Of a stretch of 64,000 nucleotides of DNA, positions 10,076 through 19,316 are shown piece by piece. Location: contig JAGFIY010000039.1 of assembly GCA_024103215.1 (NCBI GenBank), positions 30,721 to 94,720 of the forward strand, read 5' to 3'. Within the stretch, counting starts at the first letter, position 1, and the number at the start of each line of letters is the position of its first letter. The notes beneath the pieces were generated by a model. That model was not told the origin of the DNA and searched no databases. It saw only the letters and a program-made list of their open reading frames with translations. This DNA comes from Melioribacteraceae bacterium. Lineage in GTDB: Bacteria > Bacteroidota > Ignavibacteria > Ignavibacteriales > Melioribacteraceae. The position numbers and the translations under genes are program-made.

Positions 10076-11307
10076 TGAAAATAACTGAAACTGTAAAAGT
10101 TGCAATATCTTCGCTGCACGCCAATAGATTGCGTTCAACATTAACTATGCTTGGAATAATCGTTGGAATCTTTTCGATAATTTCTATAAGCACTGTTATA
10201 AGTATGCTTCAGTCCAGCATTGAGGATGGAGTATCTGCGCTTGGGAAGAATGTTTTTCAGATTCAAAAGTGGCCTATTGTTCAGATGTCCCGGCAAGAAC
10301 GAATGAAGTTGATGCGCAACAGAAGCGATATAACGATAGAAGAATTTTATAGACTTAAGGAATCCTTAACAGCCGCAAAAGCCGTTGGAGCCGAACAGTG
10401 GGGATTCGGCAAGCGGTTTGAATACGGCAACAAGGAGACAAATCCTAATGTCAGTTTATCCGGAACTTCACCCGAGGCTTTTGCCAATAACGGTTGGGTT
10501 GTTAGAGATGGCAGAGAATATAATTACCGTGACATAGAAAGAAGCGAGCGAATAATTGTTCTTGGTGCCGATGTTGCAAAAACATTGTTCCCGTTTGAAG
10601 ATCCGATCGGCAAAGAGGTTAAGGTTGACGGACATAAACTTAAGGTAATAGGAGTTCTCGAAAGCCAAGGTGCATTCTTTGGGCAGAGTCAGGATAATTT
10701 TGCACTTATGCCTCTTTCGACTTTTCAGAATTTTTACGGCAAACGTAACAATAGCATTAACATTACCGTGTCTTCCTTCGGGAAAGAGGATTATGAGGAA
10801 CTGATTGAAATTGCTACAGGTCATTTCAGAACAATAAGAAAAGTACCTCCGGGTGAACCGGATGACTTTACGATAAGAACAAACCAGGCAATACTTGATC
10901 AAATCAACGAAACTACAGCTGGTGTTCGAATAGGTGCGTTCGTTGTTGCGGGTATTGCACTTCTCGCCGCGGGTATTGGGATAATGAACATTATGCTTGT
11001 CTCTGTCACCGAAAGGACAAAAGAGATCGGAATAAGAAAAGCGATAGGTGCTAAAAGGAAAAATATCCTAACTCAATTTTTAGTTGAGGCAGTAACACTC
11101 TCGATTTTGGGTGGATTAGTTGGTATCTTCCTGGGTGTATTAGCGGGAAACATTGCAGGAAGCTTTCTGCAAGCTGCGGCAGTAGTGCCTGTAGACTGGA
11201 TTGCAATAGGAGTAACATTATGTGTCGCGATCGGTGTTACTTTCGGAACCTATCCTGCATATAAAGCTGCTAACCTGGATCCGATTGATGCTCTTAGATA
11301 CGAATAA
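10075..11307 (+). CDS. MacB-like ABC transporter permease (second of three)
   Basis: The 410-residue permease has one N-terminal helix, a MacB_PCD periplasmic domain and three C-terminal helices with the ERTKEIGIRKAIGAKR coupling motif. It starts within the stop of the preceding permease (TAATG), which indicates translational coupling. It is clearly a paralogue of the following gene. Both share GKNxFQIQK near residue 60, ESQGAxFGQSQDNF in the periplasmic part, and near-identical C-terminal TYPAYKAANLDPI segments. The pair probably arose by tandem duplication and may form a heterodimer. Confidence 0.87.
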   Translation: MKITETVKVAISSLHANRLRSTLTMLGIIVGIFSIISISTVISMLQSSIEDGVSALGKNVFQIQKWPIVQMSRQERMKLMRNRSDITIEEFYRLKESLTAAKAVGAEQWGFGKRFEYGNKETNPNVSLSGTSPEAFANNGWVVRDGREYNYRDIERSERIIVLGADVAKTLFPFEDPIGKEVKVDGHKLKVIGVLESQGAFFGQSQDNFALMPLSTFQNFYGKRNNSINITVSSFGKEDYEELIEIATGHFRTIRKVPPGEPDDFTIRTNQAILDQINETTAGVRIGAFVVAGIALLAAGIGIMNIMLVSVTERTKEIGIRKAIGAKRKNILTQFLVEAVTLSILGGLVGIFLGVLAGNIAGSFLQAAAVVPVDWIAIGVTLCVAIGVTFGTYPAYKAANLDPIDALRYE

Positions 11308-11345
11308 CCAGATCGAAAGGATAATTTAAAATCGTTAAAATATAA

Positions 11346-12569
11346 ATGGAAATTTTAAGACTTGCTCTAAGCTCTCTTAGAGTAAATAAATTAAGATCCT
11401 CACTTACAATCCTTGGAATTGTAGTGGGGATTTTCTCAATTATTACTATAAGTACAGTTATTGAGATGCTTCAGAACAGCATCGAATCCGGTGTCTCCCA
11501 GCTGGGTAAAAATACTTTTCAAATTCAAAAATTTCCCGTTATGCTTGAAGGTGGGCATGGGGCAAGAGCCAAGTATCGAAACAGAGCAGATCTTACTATC
11601 GAACATTACGAACGCTTAAAAACACTTCTTCCCGAAGCAAAATCTATTGGTGCGGAACAATGGAATTTTGGGAAAGTTTTTAAGTATTTAAGCAACGAAA
11701 CCAATCCAAATGTTTCGTTTTGCGGCGCAACTCATGAATCATTTGAAAACAATAATTGGGTAATTTCTTCAGGAAGAGTTTTCAATGAAAGAGATTTACA
11801 CCGTTATGAAAAAATCGTGATACTAGGGGCTGATGTTGCTAAAACTTTGTTTGAATACCAAGACCCTATTGGGAAAGAGTTAAGAGTAGATGGTTATAAA
11901 CTTAAGGTGATAGGCGTGCTCGAAAGTCAAGGTGCGGTTTTCGGTCAAAGTCAGGATAACTTTGCGGTTACTCCCATTACTACTTTTCAAAACATATATG
12001 GAAAACGGAACCGGAGCATTAACATTACAGTTACCGCCTGGGATAAAGAATCTTACGATGAACTTATTGACCGGGCAACTGGTGCAATGCGAATTATAAG
12101 GAAAGTTCCACCGGGAGAAGATGACGATTTCGGTATCTTCTCAAATGCATCAATACTTGAACAGATAAACGATATAACCGCGGGCACCCGAATCGGCTCG
12201 ATTGTTGTCGGGATGATTGCGCTTCTCGCGGCTGGTGTGGGTATTATGAACATTATGTTGGTCACTGTAACCGAAAGAACTAAAGAGATAGGAATTCGGA
12301 AAGCAGTGGGAGCAAAAAAATCAAATGTTCTTTTTCAATTTTTGTTTGAAGCCATTTTCTTATCACAGATCGGTGGATTTATTGGTATCGTACTCGGGGT
12401 TATTGCTGGAAATTTAGCAGGATCATTCCTTAACGCGGCAGTAGCAATTCCTTTGGATTGGATTATTATTGGAGTAATTCTTTGTGTTATTATCGGAGTT
12501 ACTTTTGGAACATACCCGGCATATAAAGCTGCAAATCTTGATCCGATCGAAGCCCTTAGATTTGAATAA
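11346..12569 (+). CDS. MacB-like ABC transporter permease (third of three)
   Basis: The 407-residue paralogue of the preceding permease has the same one-plus-three helix layout and MacB_PCD domain. The coupling motif is ERTKEIGIRKAVGAKK. A 38-base spacer separates it from its neighbour, and no strong Shine-Dalgarno is seen directly before the ATG, so its expression may be lower. It ends the efflux operon. A weak hairpin lies about 60 bases downstream. Confidence 0.86.
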   Translation: MEILRLALSSLRVNKLRSSLTILGIVVGIFSIITISTVIEMLQNSIESGVSQLGKNTFQIQKFPVMLEGGHGARAKYRNRADLTIEHYERLKTLLPEAKSIGAEQWNFGKVFKYLSNETNPNVSFCGATHESFENNNWVISSGRVFNERDLHRYEKIVILGADVAKTLFEYQDPIGKELRVDGYKLKVIGVLESQGAVFGQSQDNFAVTPITTFQNIYGKRNRSINITVTAWDKESYDELIDRATGAMRIIRKVPPGEDDDFGIFSNASILEQINDITAGTRIGSIVVGMIALLAAGVGIMNIMLVTVTERTKEIGIRKAVGAKKSNVLFQFLFEAIFLSQIGGFIGIVLGVIAGNLAGSFLNAAVAIPLDWIIIGVILCVIIGVTFGTYPAYKAANLDPIEALRFE

Positions 12570-12628
12570 AAAAGATCAAGCATTTCTTCGGCTTCATAAA
12601 TACCTTGCAATAAATTTGCTTACGGTTT

Positions 12629-12656
12629 AGATTTCTTCTTTAATTAAGAAAAATCT
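12629..12656 (+). terminator. Possible weak hairpin after the efflux operon
   Basis: An imperfect stem is visible: AGATTT-C-TTCTT on the left and AAGAA-AAATCT on the right, with one bulged base and a 5-base loop. It lies between the last permease and the giant outer-membrane protein gene. It lacks the T run of a strong intrinsic terminator, so it may instead be an mRNA structure near the downstream TTG start. Confidence 0.25.
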
Positions 12657-12666
12657 CCTAATCTAT

Positions 12667-15600
12667 TTGCAAAAATTCTCGAATATATTTCCAGTCATTA
12701 TTATTTTGATCTTAGCATTTGTTTCAAAAAGCTATGCTCAGAACGAACTGATTACGAAAAGTATAACCGACACATTCAAAATAAATTTTCAGAACAAATA
12801 TTTATTAAGTTCAATATCGATCATACCATTTACTGAAAAGGTCATTGTTGGGAAAAAAATAGTAACCGGGAAAGATTATGAATTAAATTTCGAACACGGT
12901 TATATTTCGCTTTCGGATACACTTTCATATTCAATATTCGACACATTATTCGTTTCGTATAAATCCCTCGATATTTCATTTAGGAAAGAATATAGGAATA
13001 GAAAACTTATAACTGCTTATGACGAGACTACGAAAGACTCGATTAGTATCTTACGGTCGGATTTATCGTCGCTTAGTTCGGACGATATTTTCGGAAAAGG
13101 AATTCAAAGAAGTGGATCAATAACAAGAGGGTTTACAGTCGGAACTAACCGTGATTTGACTGTCAACAGTGGACTAAGATTACAACTCTCGGGAAGACTT
13201 TCGCAGGAGATTGAAATAGTTGCTGCACTAACGGATGAGAATACTCCAATTCAGCCTGAAGGAAACACAGAAAGCTTGGATGAATTAGACAAAGTTTTTA
13301 TTGAAGTTCGTCATCCAAATGCAGTAGGAACTTTCGGTGATTACGATATGAAGGCAAACATTGGTGAGTTCGGTTATCTCGACAGAAAACTACAGGGCTT
13401 GAAAGCCGAAACAATCTTGGATAACTTTAACGCGGCCGCAGCATTGGCAAGCTCAAGGGGAAAGTTCAATACAAATCAGTTTCAAGGACAAGATGGTGTT
13501 CAAGGTCCTTACCGTCTGACGGGAGCAAATAATGAACGTGCAATAATTATTATTGCCGGAAGCGAAAAAGTTTATGTTAACGGTGAAGAAATGCGGAGAG
13601 GAGAAAATAACCAATATGTTATAGATTATGCTGTTGGGGAAATTACTTTTACATCCAATAAATTGATTACATCTGCAAGCAGAATTACTATCGATTTTGA
13701 GTACACTGATCGTCAATACCAAAGAAACTTCTTCGGCACAAATTCTTCGGCATCATTCTATGGTGAAAAATTGAATTTAAAATTCTCATTTATGCAGGAA
13801 GGCGATAACCAGGACAGTCCAATCGATCTCGTGCTTTCCGAAAATGAGATAAAAATTCTTGAAGAAGCCGGAGATGATCTGTTCAAAGCAGCTCGTGACG
13901 GTGCAACTCTTATTGAACCGGATTCAAACGGGGTGAGACGCGGCAGTTACGCTCGAAGGGATACAGTTATTAACGGTGTTGAGCAATTTTATTATCTATA
14001 TAGTCCCGGTGCAGACAGCGCAATTTACAATGTTATTTTCTCACACGTGGGAACCGGCAACGGAAGTTACCGCCGTGAAAGTGCCGGAAAGTACACATTC
14101 GTAGGTGAAAGTCTTGGTTCGTATTTACCTATCAAACTGCTCCCGGTTCCGCAGTTAAAGCAGATGGGAAATCTATTTTTATCAGCAAAACCTTTTTCGA
14201 ATTTAACTTTCAATTTTGAATTGGCTGGTAGCAGTTGGGATAAAAATAGATTTTCAAATTTGGATGATGATGATAACTATGGTTATGCTAGAAATATTTT
14301 TATTCAGTATGATGAACAAAAACCCGAATTTCTTGGAGTGGAATTAAACGACCTTAAGATGAGTTTTAAAGATCGTTATATTGAAGATCGTTTTACTTCC
14401 CTCGACCGAATAAACAGTATTGAGTACAACAGAGATTATAACATTTCAGACAGTGATTCCGAAAATGAAACATTGAGGGAATTTCGATTAAATGTTTCGC
14501 CGTTTCAACAGTTTAGAATTCAATCTATGTATGGAAAAATTAAAAGAGGTAATTCGTTTTCATCAGACAGATTTTTAAATGAAATTTCTCTTAAGGAAGA
14601 TATGTCTTACAACATCACTTATAATATAGATTTTGTTTCATCTAAATCTAATTTTGTTGATTCGGATTGGCTGCGTCAGAAAGCAGATGCAAATTATAAG
14701 ATAGGAAAAATTACTCCCGGTTTTTACTTTGAAGCCGAAGACAGAAAAGAATTTATGCTGGATTCTGATTCTTTGACCTCACTCAGTCTCAAATTTTTTG
14801 AGTATAAACCTTACTTGACCATCGAGCCAATTTTCGGTTTAGGTGTTACGGCGTTTATCTCTCAGCGTGATGAATATGTTCCACTTCGAGGAGTAATGGT
14901 TAAAGAATCAAAAGCGTTGACACATAGTTATAAATTGAGCTACAATGAATTAAAAGAATTCTCCTCAAATTTGAATGTCACTTTCAGGAATAAAAAGTTT
15001 ACTCCTGAATTGACAGAAAGAGGGTTTCTTGATAACGAAACAATACTTTTAAGATCCGAATCAAGATTTAATTTTTGGGATAGATTCCTTGACGGAAATC
15101 TATTTTATGAAGCTGCTACCGAACGAGCCGCAAAATTGGAGAAGATTTTCATTCAAGTTCCTGTTGGTCAAGGCAGTTATAGATATTTGGGTGATTTGAA
15201 CAATAACGGGATTGCAGATGAGGAAGAGTTTGAACCCACGATTTACGACGGCGATTTTATCTTAACTAACTACCCTACCGATGAACTCTTCCCTGTTATA
15301 AATCTTAAAACAAGTACAAGATGGAAAATTGAATTTGATAAAATGTTTGATAAATCGACCTTTCTAAGTTCGGCAATGAATGCTCTTGCTACAGAAACTT
15401 TCTGGAGGATTGAAGAGAAAAGCAGTTATCCGGAAACCGAAAAAATTTATCTGCTTAATTTTAATTATTTCCTCAATGATTCTTCTACAATAAGCGGGTC
15501 AAATCTATTTCAGCAGGACTTGTTCCTTTTTAAGAACAGCAGTGAACTATCGTTTAGATTTAGATACAGTCAAAGAAAAAATCTTTCTCAATATTCCGGC

Positions 15601-16140
15601 GGATTAGAAAAGGGATATTTTCGTGAAAGGAGTTTAAGGATTCGATTCAGGTTGATAAAAGAATTAAATAATCAAACCGATATATCAAATACTACCGATC
15701 TTGTTGCAGCGCCACCGAGCACAAGAAGTTCTCGCAGCGTAAACTCAAATGATATTGTCTCGGATTTTTCATATCGTCCAATAAGTAATTTAGAATTTGG
15801 TTTTAAATTTCAAGTAGGAAAAATTGAGGATCTTTATCCGGAAGAACCGACAGAAATTAATTTAAACGCGCAAACTATCCGATTGACACTATCTTTTGCC
15901 GGAAAAGGAAGATTAAGATTTGAAGCTGAAAGAAGCGAATTAAATGCTAATACTTCAACAAATTTTATACCTTTTGAAATAACAAATGGAAAAACCATCG
16001 GAAAAAACTATTTTTGGAGGTTGAATTTTGATTATCGTATCGCAAGCAATCTTCAAACAACAGTCAGTTACGATGGACGAAAGCAAGGTGAAAGTAGAAT
16101 TATTCATACAATGCGTGCCGAAGCACGAGCATATTTTTAA
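12667..16140 (+). CDS. Giant predicted outer-membrane protein of unknown function
   Basis: This 1157-residue protein has a signal peptide (about 1-25, ending SYAQ). A soluble N-terminal region with a conserved-looking segment at about 150-240 (GSITRGFTVG, LTDENTPIQPEG) follows. The rest is a long run of amphipathic beta strands rich in Tyr, Phe, Asn and Asp, ending in Phe. A terminal aromatic residue on a strand is the usual mark of Bam-assembled outer-membrane barrels. A calcium-loop-like DLNNNGIADEEEF lies near 842-854. The start is TTG without a clear ribosome-binding site; the signal peptide supports it. I do not recognise a named family. Confidence 0.65.
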   Translation: MQKFSNIFPVIIILILAFVSKSYAQNELITKSITDTFKINFQNKYLLSSISIIPFTEKVIVGKKIVTGKDYELNFEHGYISLSDTLSYSIFDTLFVSYKSLDISFRKEYRNRKLITAYDETTKDSISILRSDLSSLSSDDIFGKGIQRSGSITRGFTVGTNRDLTVNSGLRLQLSGRLSQEIEIVAALTDENTPIQPEGNTESLDELDKVFIEVRHPNAVGTFGDYDMKANIGEFGYLDRKLQGLKAETILDNFNAAAALASSRGKFNTNQFQGQDGVQGPYRLTGANNERAIIIIAGSEKVYVNGEEMRRGENNQYVIDYAVGEITFTSNKLITSASRITIDFEYTDRQYQRNFFGTNSSASFYGEKLNLKFSFMQEGDNQDSPIDLVLSENEIKILEEAGDDLFKAARDGATLIEPDSNGVRRGSYARRDTVINGVEQFYYLYSPGADSAIYNVIFSHVGTGNGSYRRESAGKYTFVGESLGSYLPIKLLPVPQLKQMGNLFLSAKPFSNLTFNFELAGSSWDKNRFSNLDDDDNYGYARNIFIQYDEQKPEFLGVELNDLKMSFKDRYIEDRFTSLDRINSIEYNRDYNISDSDSENETLREFRLNVSPFQQFRIQSMYGKIKRGNSFSSDRFLNEISLKEDMSYNITYNIDFVSSKSNFVDSDWLRQKADANYKIGKITPGFYFEAEDRKEFMLDSDSLTSLSLKFFEYKPYLTIEPIFGLGVTAFISQRDEYVPLRGVMVKESKALTHSYKLSYNELKEFSSNLNVTFRNKKFTPELTERGFLDNETILLRSESRFNFWDRFLDGNLFYEAATERAAKLEKIFIQVPVGQGSYRYLGDLNNNGIADEEEFEPTIYDGDFILTNYPTDELFPVINLKTSTRWKIEFDKMFDKSTFLSSAMNALATETFWRIEEKSSYPETEKIYLLNFNYFLNDSSTISGSNLFQQDLFLFKNSSELSFRFRYSQRKNLSQYSGGLEKGYFRERSLRIRFRLIKELNNQTDISNTTDLVAAPPSTRSSRSVNSNDIVSDFSYRPISNLEFGFKFQVGKIEDLYPEEPTEINLNAQTIRLTLSFAGKGRLRFEAERSELNANTSTNFIPFEITNGKTIGKNYFWRLNFDYRIASNLQTTVSYDGRKQGESRIIHTMRAEARAYF

Positions 16141-16146
16141 TGCATA

Positions 16147-16611
16147 ATGAAAATAATATCCAATCTTGTTGAAGCACATATCGTACGAAAGGTTAACAAT
16201 AATCTTGAGTTTCTTCTTCTAAAAAGAGCGAACCACGAAACTTATGCAGGCATTTGGCAAATGGTAACAGGTTCCATCAATGAAGATGAAACTGCTTATG
16301 AGACCGCAGCTCGTGAAATTAAAGAGGAAACGGGATTGTCAATTAAAAAGCTTTGGGTTGTACCGAGGATAAATTCTTTTTATTATCCGAAAAATGACAG
16401 TGTTTGTCTTGTCCCGGTTTTTGCGACGTTGATAGATGAGAATCTCGACATCAATATTTCTGCCGAACATTCCGAGTTTATGTGGGTAAAAAAAAATGAA
16501 GCAATAACAATGCTTGCTTGGGACGGTCAGCGCAAATCAGTCGAACTGATTGAAGAATATTTAACGAACAAATCGAGCGCGATTCATTTTAATGAAATTG
16601 AATTGAAATAA
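16147..16611 (+). CDS. Nudix hydrolase
   Basis: The 154-residue protein carries a perfect Nudix box at residues 42-64: Gly, five residues, Glu, seven residues, then REIKEETGL. The glutamates bind Mg2+ for hydrolysis of a nucleoside diphosphate linked to another moiety. The overall look, with LLLKRANHETYAGIWQMVTG before the box, resembles the dATP/dihydroneopterin-triphosphate pyrophosphatase group, but the substrate cannot be fixed from sequence. It begins 6 bases after the preceding stop. Confidence 0.88.
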   Translation: MKIISNLVEAHIVRKVNNNLEFLLLKRANHETYAGIWQMVTGSINEDETAYETAAREIKEETGLSIKKLWVVPRINSFYYPKNDSVCLVPVFATLIDENLDINISAEHSEFMWVKKNEAITMLAWDGQRKSVELIEEYLTNKSSAIHFNEIELK

Positions 16612-16644
16612 TTATTAGATGTGCAAAAAAATAGGAGAATGATT

Positions 16645-17550
16645 TTGAGTTTATTAGTAGTCGGTTCTGTTGCATATGATACAATTGAAACTGTCCAATC
16701 GAAAGTTGTGGATGCATTAGGCGGTTCGGCGACTTATATCTCGCTGGCTGCAAGCTATTTTACCCATCCGGTGCATCTCGTTGGAGTTGTAGGGAGCGAT
16801 TTTAAGAAAGAACATATCGATTTGTTAAGTAAAAAAAATGTCGATCTTAAAGGACTTCAAATTGTAGAGGAAGGAAAAACTTTTAGATGGTCGGGACGTT
16901 ATCATAAAAATTTTAACGACCGTGATACTATCTCAACCGATTTAAATGTTTTTGAAACTTTTAATCCAATTATTCCGGATGAACTAAAAAATGATGATTT
17001 CATTATGCTGGGCAATATCGATCCTCCGCTTCAATTGAATGTTCTTGAACAAATAAACAAACCCAAACTTACAGTGCTCGATACAATGAATCTTTGGATT
17101 AACATCAAGAAAGCGGAACTTCTTGAAGTCTTGAAAAATATTGATGTACTTATTATCAATGATTCTGAAGCTGAATTATTAACTGGTGAAGCAAACCTTG
17201 TAAAAGCGGCGAAGCAAATTCTGAATATTGGTATGAAATATTTGATAATAAAAAAAGGCGCTCACGGTGCAGTATTATTTAATTGTGATAAAGTTTTTTC
17301 TGCTCCGGCATATCCTCTTGAGAATTTGGTTGATCCAACCGGTGCAGGGGATACTTTCGCCGGAGGATTTCTCGGATATCTTTCCATGCAAAGCGAAATA
17401 AACTTTGAGGTTATGAGAAAAGCTGTTGTTTACGGATCTGTTATGGCTTCCTTTTGCTGCGAAGATTTCAGTACCTCGGCGCTCGAAAATTTGACCGAAG
17501 AAAAAATTCGAAATCGTTTCAATGAATTTGCGGAAATTGCGAGGTTCTAA
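16645..17550 (+). CDS. PfkB-family sugar/nucleoside kinase
   Basis: Ribokinase-fold kinase, 301 residues from the chosen start. The N-terminus reads SLLVVGSVAYDTIET, the first beta strand of the family. The GAGD anion-hole/catalytic motif is at 233-236, with Asp236 as the expected base. A longer frame opens at GTG 16621, but AGGAG at 16633-16637 is correctly spaced (7 bases) for TTG at 16645, which also gives the canonical N-terminus. Its stop lies 3 bases before mtnA, so the two are probably one operon. The substrate is unknown; a methylthioribose- or deoxyribose-type sugar is a guess from context. Confidence 0.82.
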   Translation: MSLLVVGSVAYDTIETVQSKVVDALGGSATYISLAASYFTHPVHLVGVVGSDFKKEHIDLLSKKNVDLKGLQIVEEGKTFRWSGRYHKNFNDRDTISTDLNVFETFNPIIPDELKNDDFIMLGNIDPPLQLNVLEQINKPKLTVLDTMNLWINIKKAELLEVLKNIDVLIINDSEAELLTGEANLVKAAKQILNIGMKYLIIKKGAHGAVLFNCDKVFSAPAYPLENLVDPTGAGDTFAGGFLGYLSMQSEINFEVMRKAVVYGSVMASFCCEDFSTSALENLTEEKIRNRFNEFAEIARF

Positions 17551-17553
17551 GAG

Positions 17554-18564
17554 ATGAACGGATTTAAAAGTATCGAGTTCGATGAGGAAAAACTTAAATT
17601 TATTGATCAGTCGAAATTACCTCTTGTTGAAGAATATATAGTCACCGATGATTATGAACGAATCGCAGAAGCAATAGAAAAACTTGAAGTGCGTGGCGCT
17701 CCGGCAATAGGAATCGCTGCGGCTTATGCTCTTGCACTTTCGATTAAAAATGTTTCTGATGAGTATGAGATTGTTTTTAGTAAAGCTTATGAAAGACTTG
17801 CTTCAACAAGACCAACAGCAGTAAATCTATTTTGGGCATTGAATGAGATTAAATCAGAATTTGAGAAAAACAGAGACACTAAAAAATTATATGATAAGCT
17901 GATTCATAAAGCCAATGAGATTTATTTAGATGATTTTGATAAATGTGAAAAGATGGCAGAATTCGGGCTGCAGATATTTCAAAAAAAATCAAAAGTATTA
18001 ACACACTGTAACACGGGACATCTTGTAACAGCAGGCAGAGGAACAGCGTTCGGAATTATTCAGCGCGCATTTGATCTCGGTTTAGTCGAACATGTTTTTG
18101 CAGATGAAACAAGACCGCTTCTTCAAGGCTCGAGATTAACTGCTTTTGAACTTGATAAGTCCGGAATTCCTTTCTCGATCATTACCGATTCAACCGCAGC
18201 ATTTCTGATGAAAGAAGGCAAAGTAGATTTAGTAATTACCGGTGCGGACAGGATAACTTCAAACGGTGATGCGGCAAACAAAATTGGCACTTACAGCTTG
18301 GCGGTCAATTGTAAACACCATAATATTCCGTTTTACATTGCAGCACCTACTACAACTATCGATGTAAATCTAAGAACCGGTGAAGATATAAAAATTGAGG
18401 AAAGAGATAAATCGGAAATAAATTCCATTGGAGGGGTACAAATCACAAAGCAGAATTACGCTGTCTTTTCTCCGGCATTCGACGTAACTCCAAATTTTCT
18501 AATTACGGCAATCATTACGGAAAAAGGTTTTCACTTACCACCATTTGATTTTTTGAATGTCTGA
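17554..18564 (+). CDS. mtnA: S-methyl-5-thioribose-1-phosphate isomerase (MtnA/eIF2B-alpha-like)
   Basis: The 336-residue isomerase converts an aldose-1-phosphate (classically methylthioribose-1-phosphate) to the ketose form in methionine salvage. The RGAPAIG motif is near 50, the catalytic cysteine is in THCNTG at 152, and the catalytic aspartate in GADRITSNGD at 232. Both catalytic residues are present, so it is not a degenerate eIF2B-like homologue. No other methionine-salvage gene is in the window except the possible kinase upstream. The 3' end overlaps recO by 8 bases. Related isomerases act on 5-deoxyribose-1-phosphate, an alternative substrate. Confidence 0.86.
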   Translation: MNGFKSIEFDEEKLKFIDQSKLPLVEEYIVTDDYERIAEAIEKLEVRGAPAIGIAAAYALALSIKNVSDEYEIVFSKAYERLASTRPTAVNLFWALNEIKSEFEKNRDTKKLYDKLIHKANEIYLDDFDKCEKMAEFGLQIFQKKSKVLTHCNTGHLVTAGRGTAFGIIQRAFDLGLVEHVFADETRPLLQGSRLTAFELDKSGIPFSIITDSTAAFLMKEGKVDLVITGADRITSNGDAANKIGTYSLAVNCKHHNIPFYIAAPTTTIDVNLRTGEDIKIEERDKSEINSIGGVQITKQNYAVFSPAFDVTPNFLITAIITEKGFHLPPFDFLNV

Positions 18565-19291
18565 AATAATAAAAACTCGCGCGCTTGTTCTGTCAAAATT
18601 AAATTACGGTGAAACCAGCAAGATCGTCGCTTTTTACACCGAGGATAACGGAAAATTTACCGGAATCATCAAAGGTGCGCGGTCGCCAAAGTCAAAGATC
18701 GGAAAAGCTGCTGATGTTCTTAACTTGGTTGAAATTCAATATTATCAAAAGGAGAACAGAGAAATTCAACTTGTTTCAGGCGTTGAAATTCTGAACTATT
18801 TTCCCAAGATAAAAAGTGATTTGGATAAACTTAAATATGCTTCTACAATTATTGAACCGCTTATTTATTTGACGGTTGAACATGAAGTAAACGAAAAACT
18901 TTTCCGCGGAGTTATAAAAATTTTGGAATTGATGAACGATTCAGCCGATGATCTTAAAGTATTAGCTATCAAATTTCTCAATTTTTTCATCAAGGAACTT
19001 GGTTTCGAATTAAAATTCGATTCGTGCAGTTTGTGCGGTACTGAAATAAATCAAAATGAAGATTTGGCGTATGACTTTTCCCACGGACTTCTTTGTCCCG
19101 ATTGCAGCCATAATTCAAAAGGTAATTACTTTATTCAAAAGGAACTTTTAAAAATTCTATACTGTATAAAGCACCGGAAATCGTTCAAATATAATGACTC
19201 TGATCTGATAAAACTTATTAAATTTTTCGAAAGATTTTTGATGTTTCAATTCAGCGAGTTCAAGGGTTTTAGAACGTTAAACATGATTTAA
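18557..19291 (+). CDS. recO: DNA repair protein RecO
   Basis: The 244-residue RecO helps load RecA onto SSB-coated single-stranded DNA in the RecFOR pathway. The N-terminal OB-fold has the family pattern TRALVLSKLNYGETSKIVAFYT followed by GxIKGARSPKSK. The C-terminal half has a four-cysteine zinc site (CSLC, then LLCPDC about 24 residues later). Its start overlaps the mtnA end by 8 bases. Confidence 0.9.
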   Translation: MSEIIKTRALVLSKLNYGETSKIVAFYTEDNGKFTGIIKGARSPKSKIGKAADVLNLVEIQYYQKENREIQLVSGVEILNYFPKIKSDLDKLKYASTIIEPLIYLTVEHEVNEKLFRGVIKILELMNDSADDLKVLAIKFLNFFIKELGFELKFDSCSLCGTEINQNEDLAYDFSHGLLCPDCSHNSKGNYFIQKELLKILYCIKHRKSFKYNDSDLIKLIKFFERFLMFQFSEFKGFRTLNMI

Positions 19292-19316
19292 GGATTGTAA
19301 TAGAAGGAGATATAAA

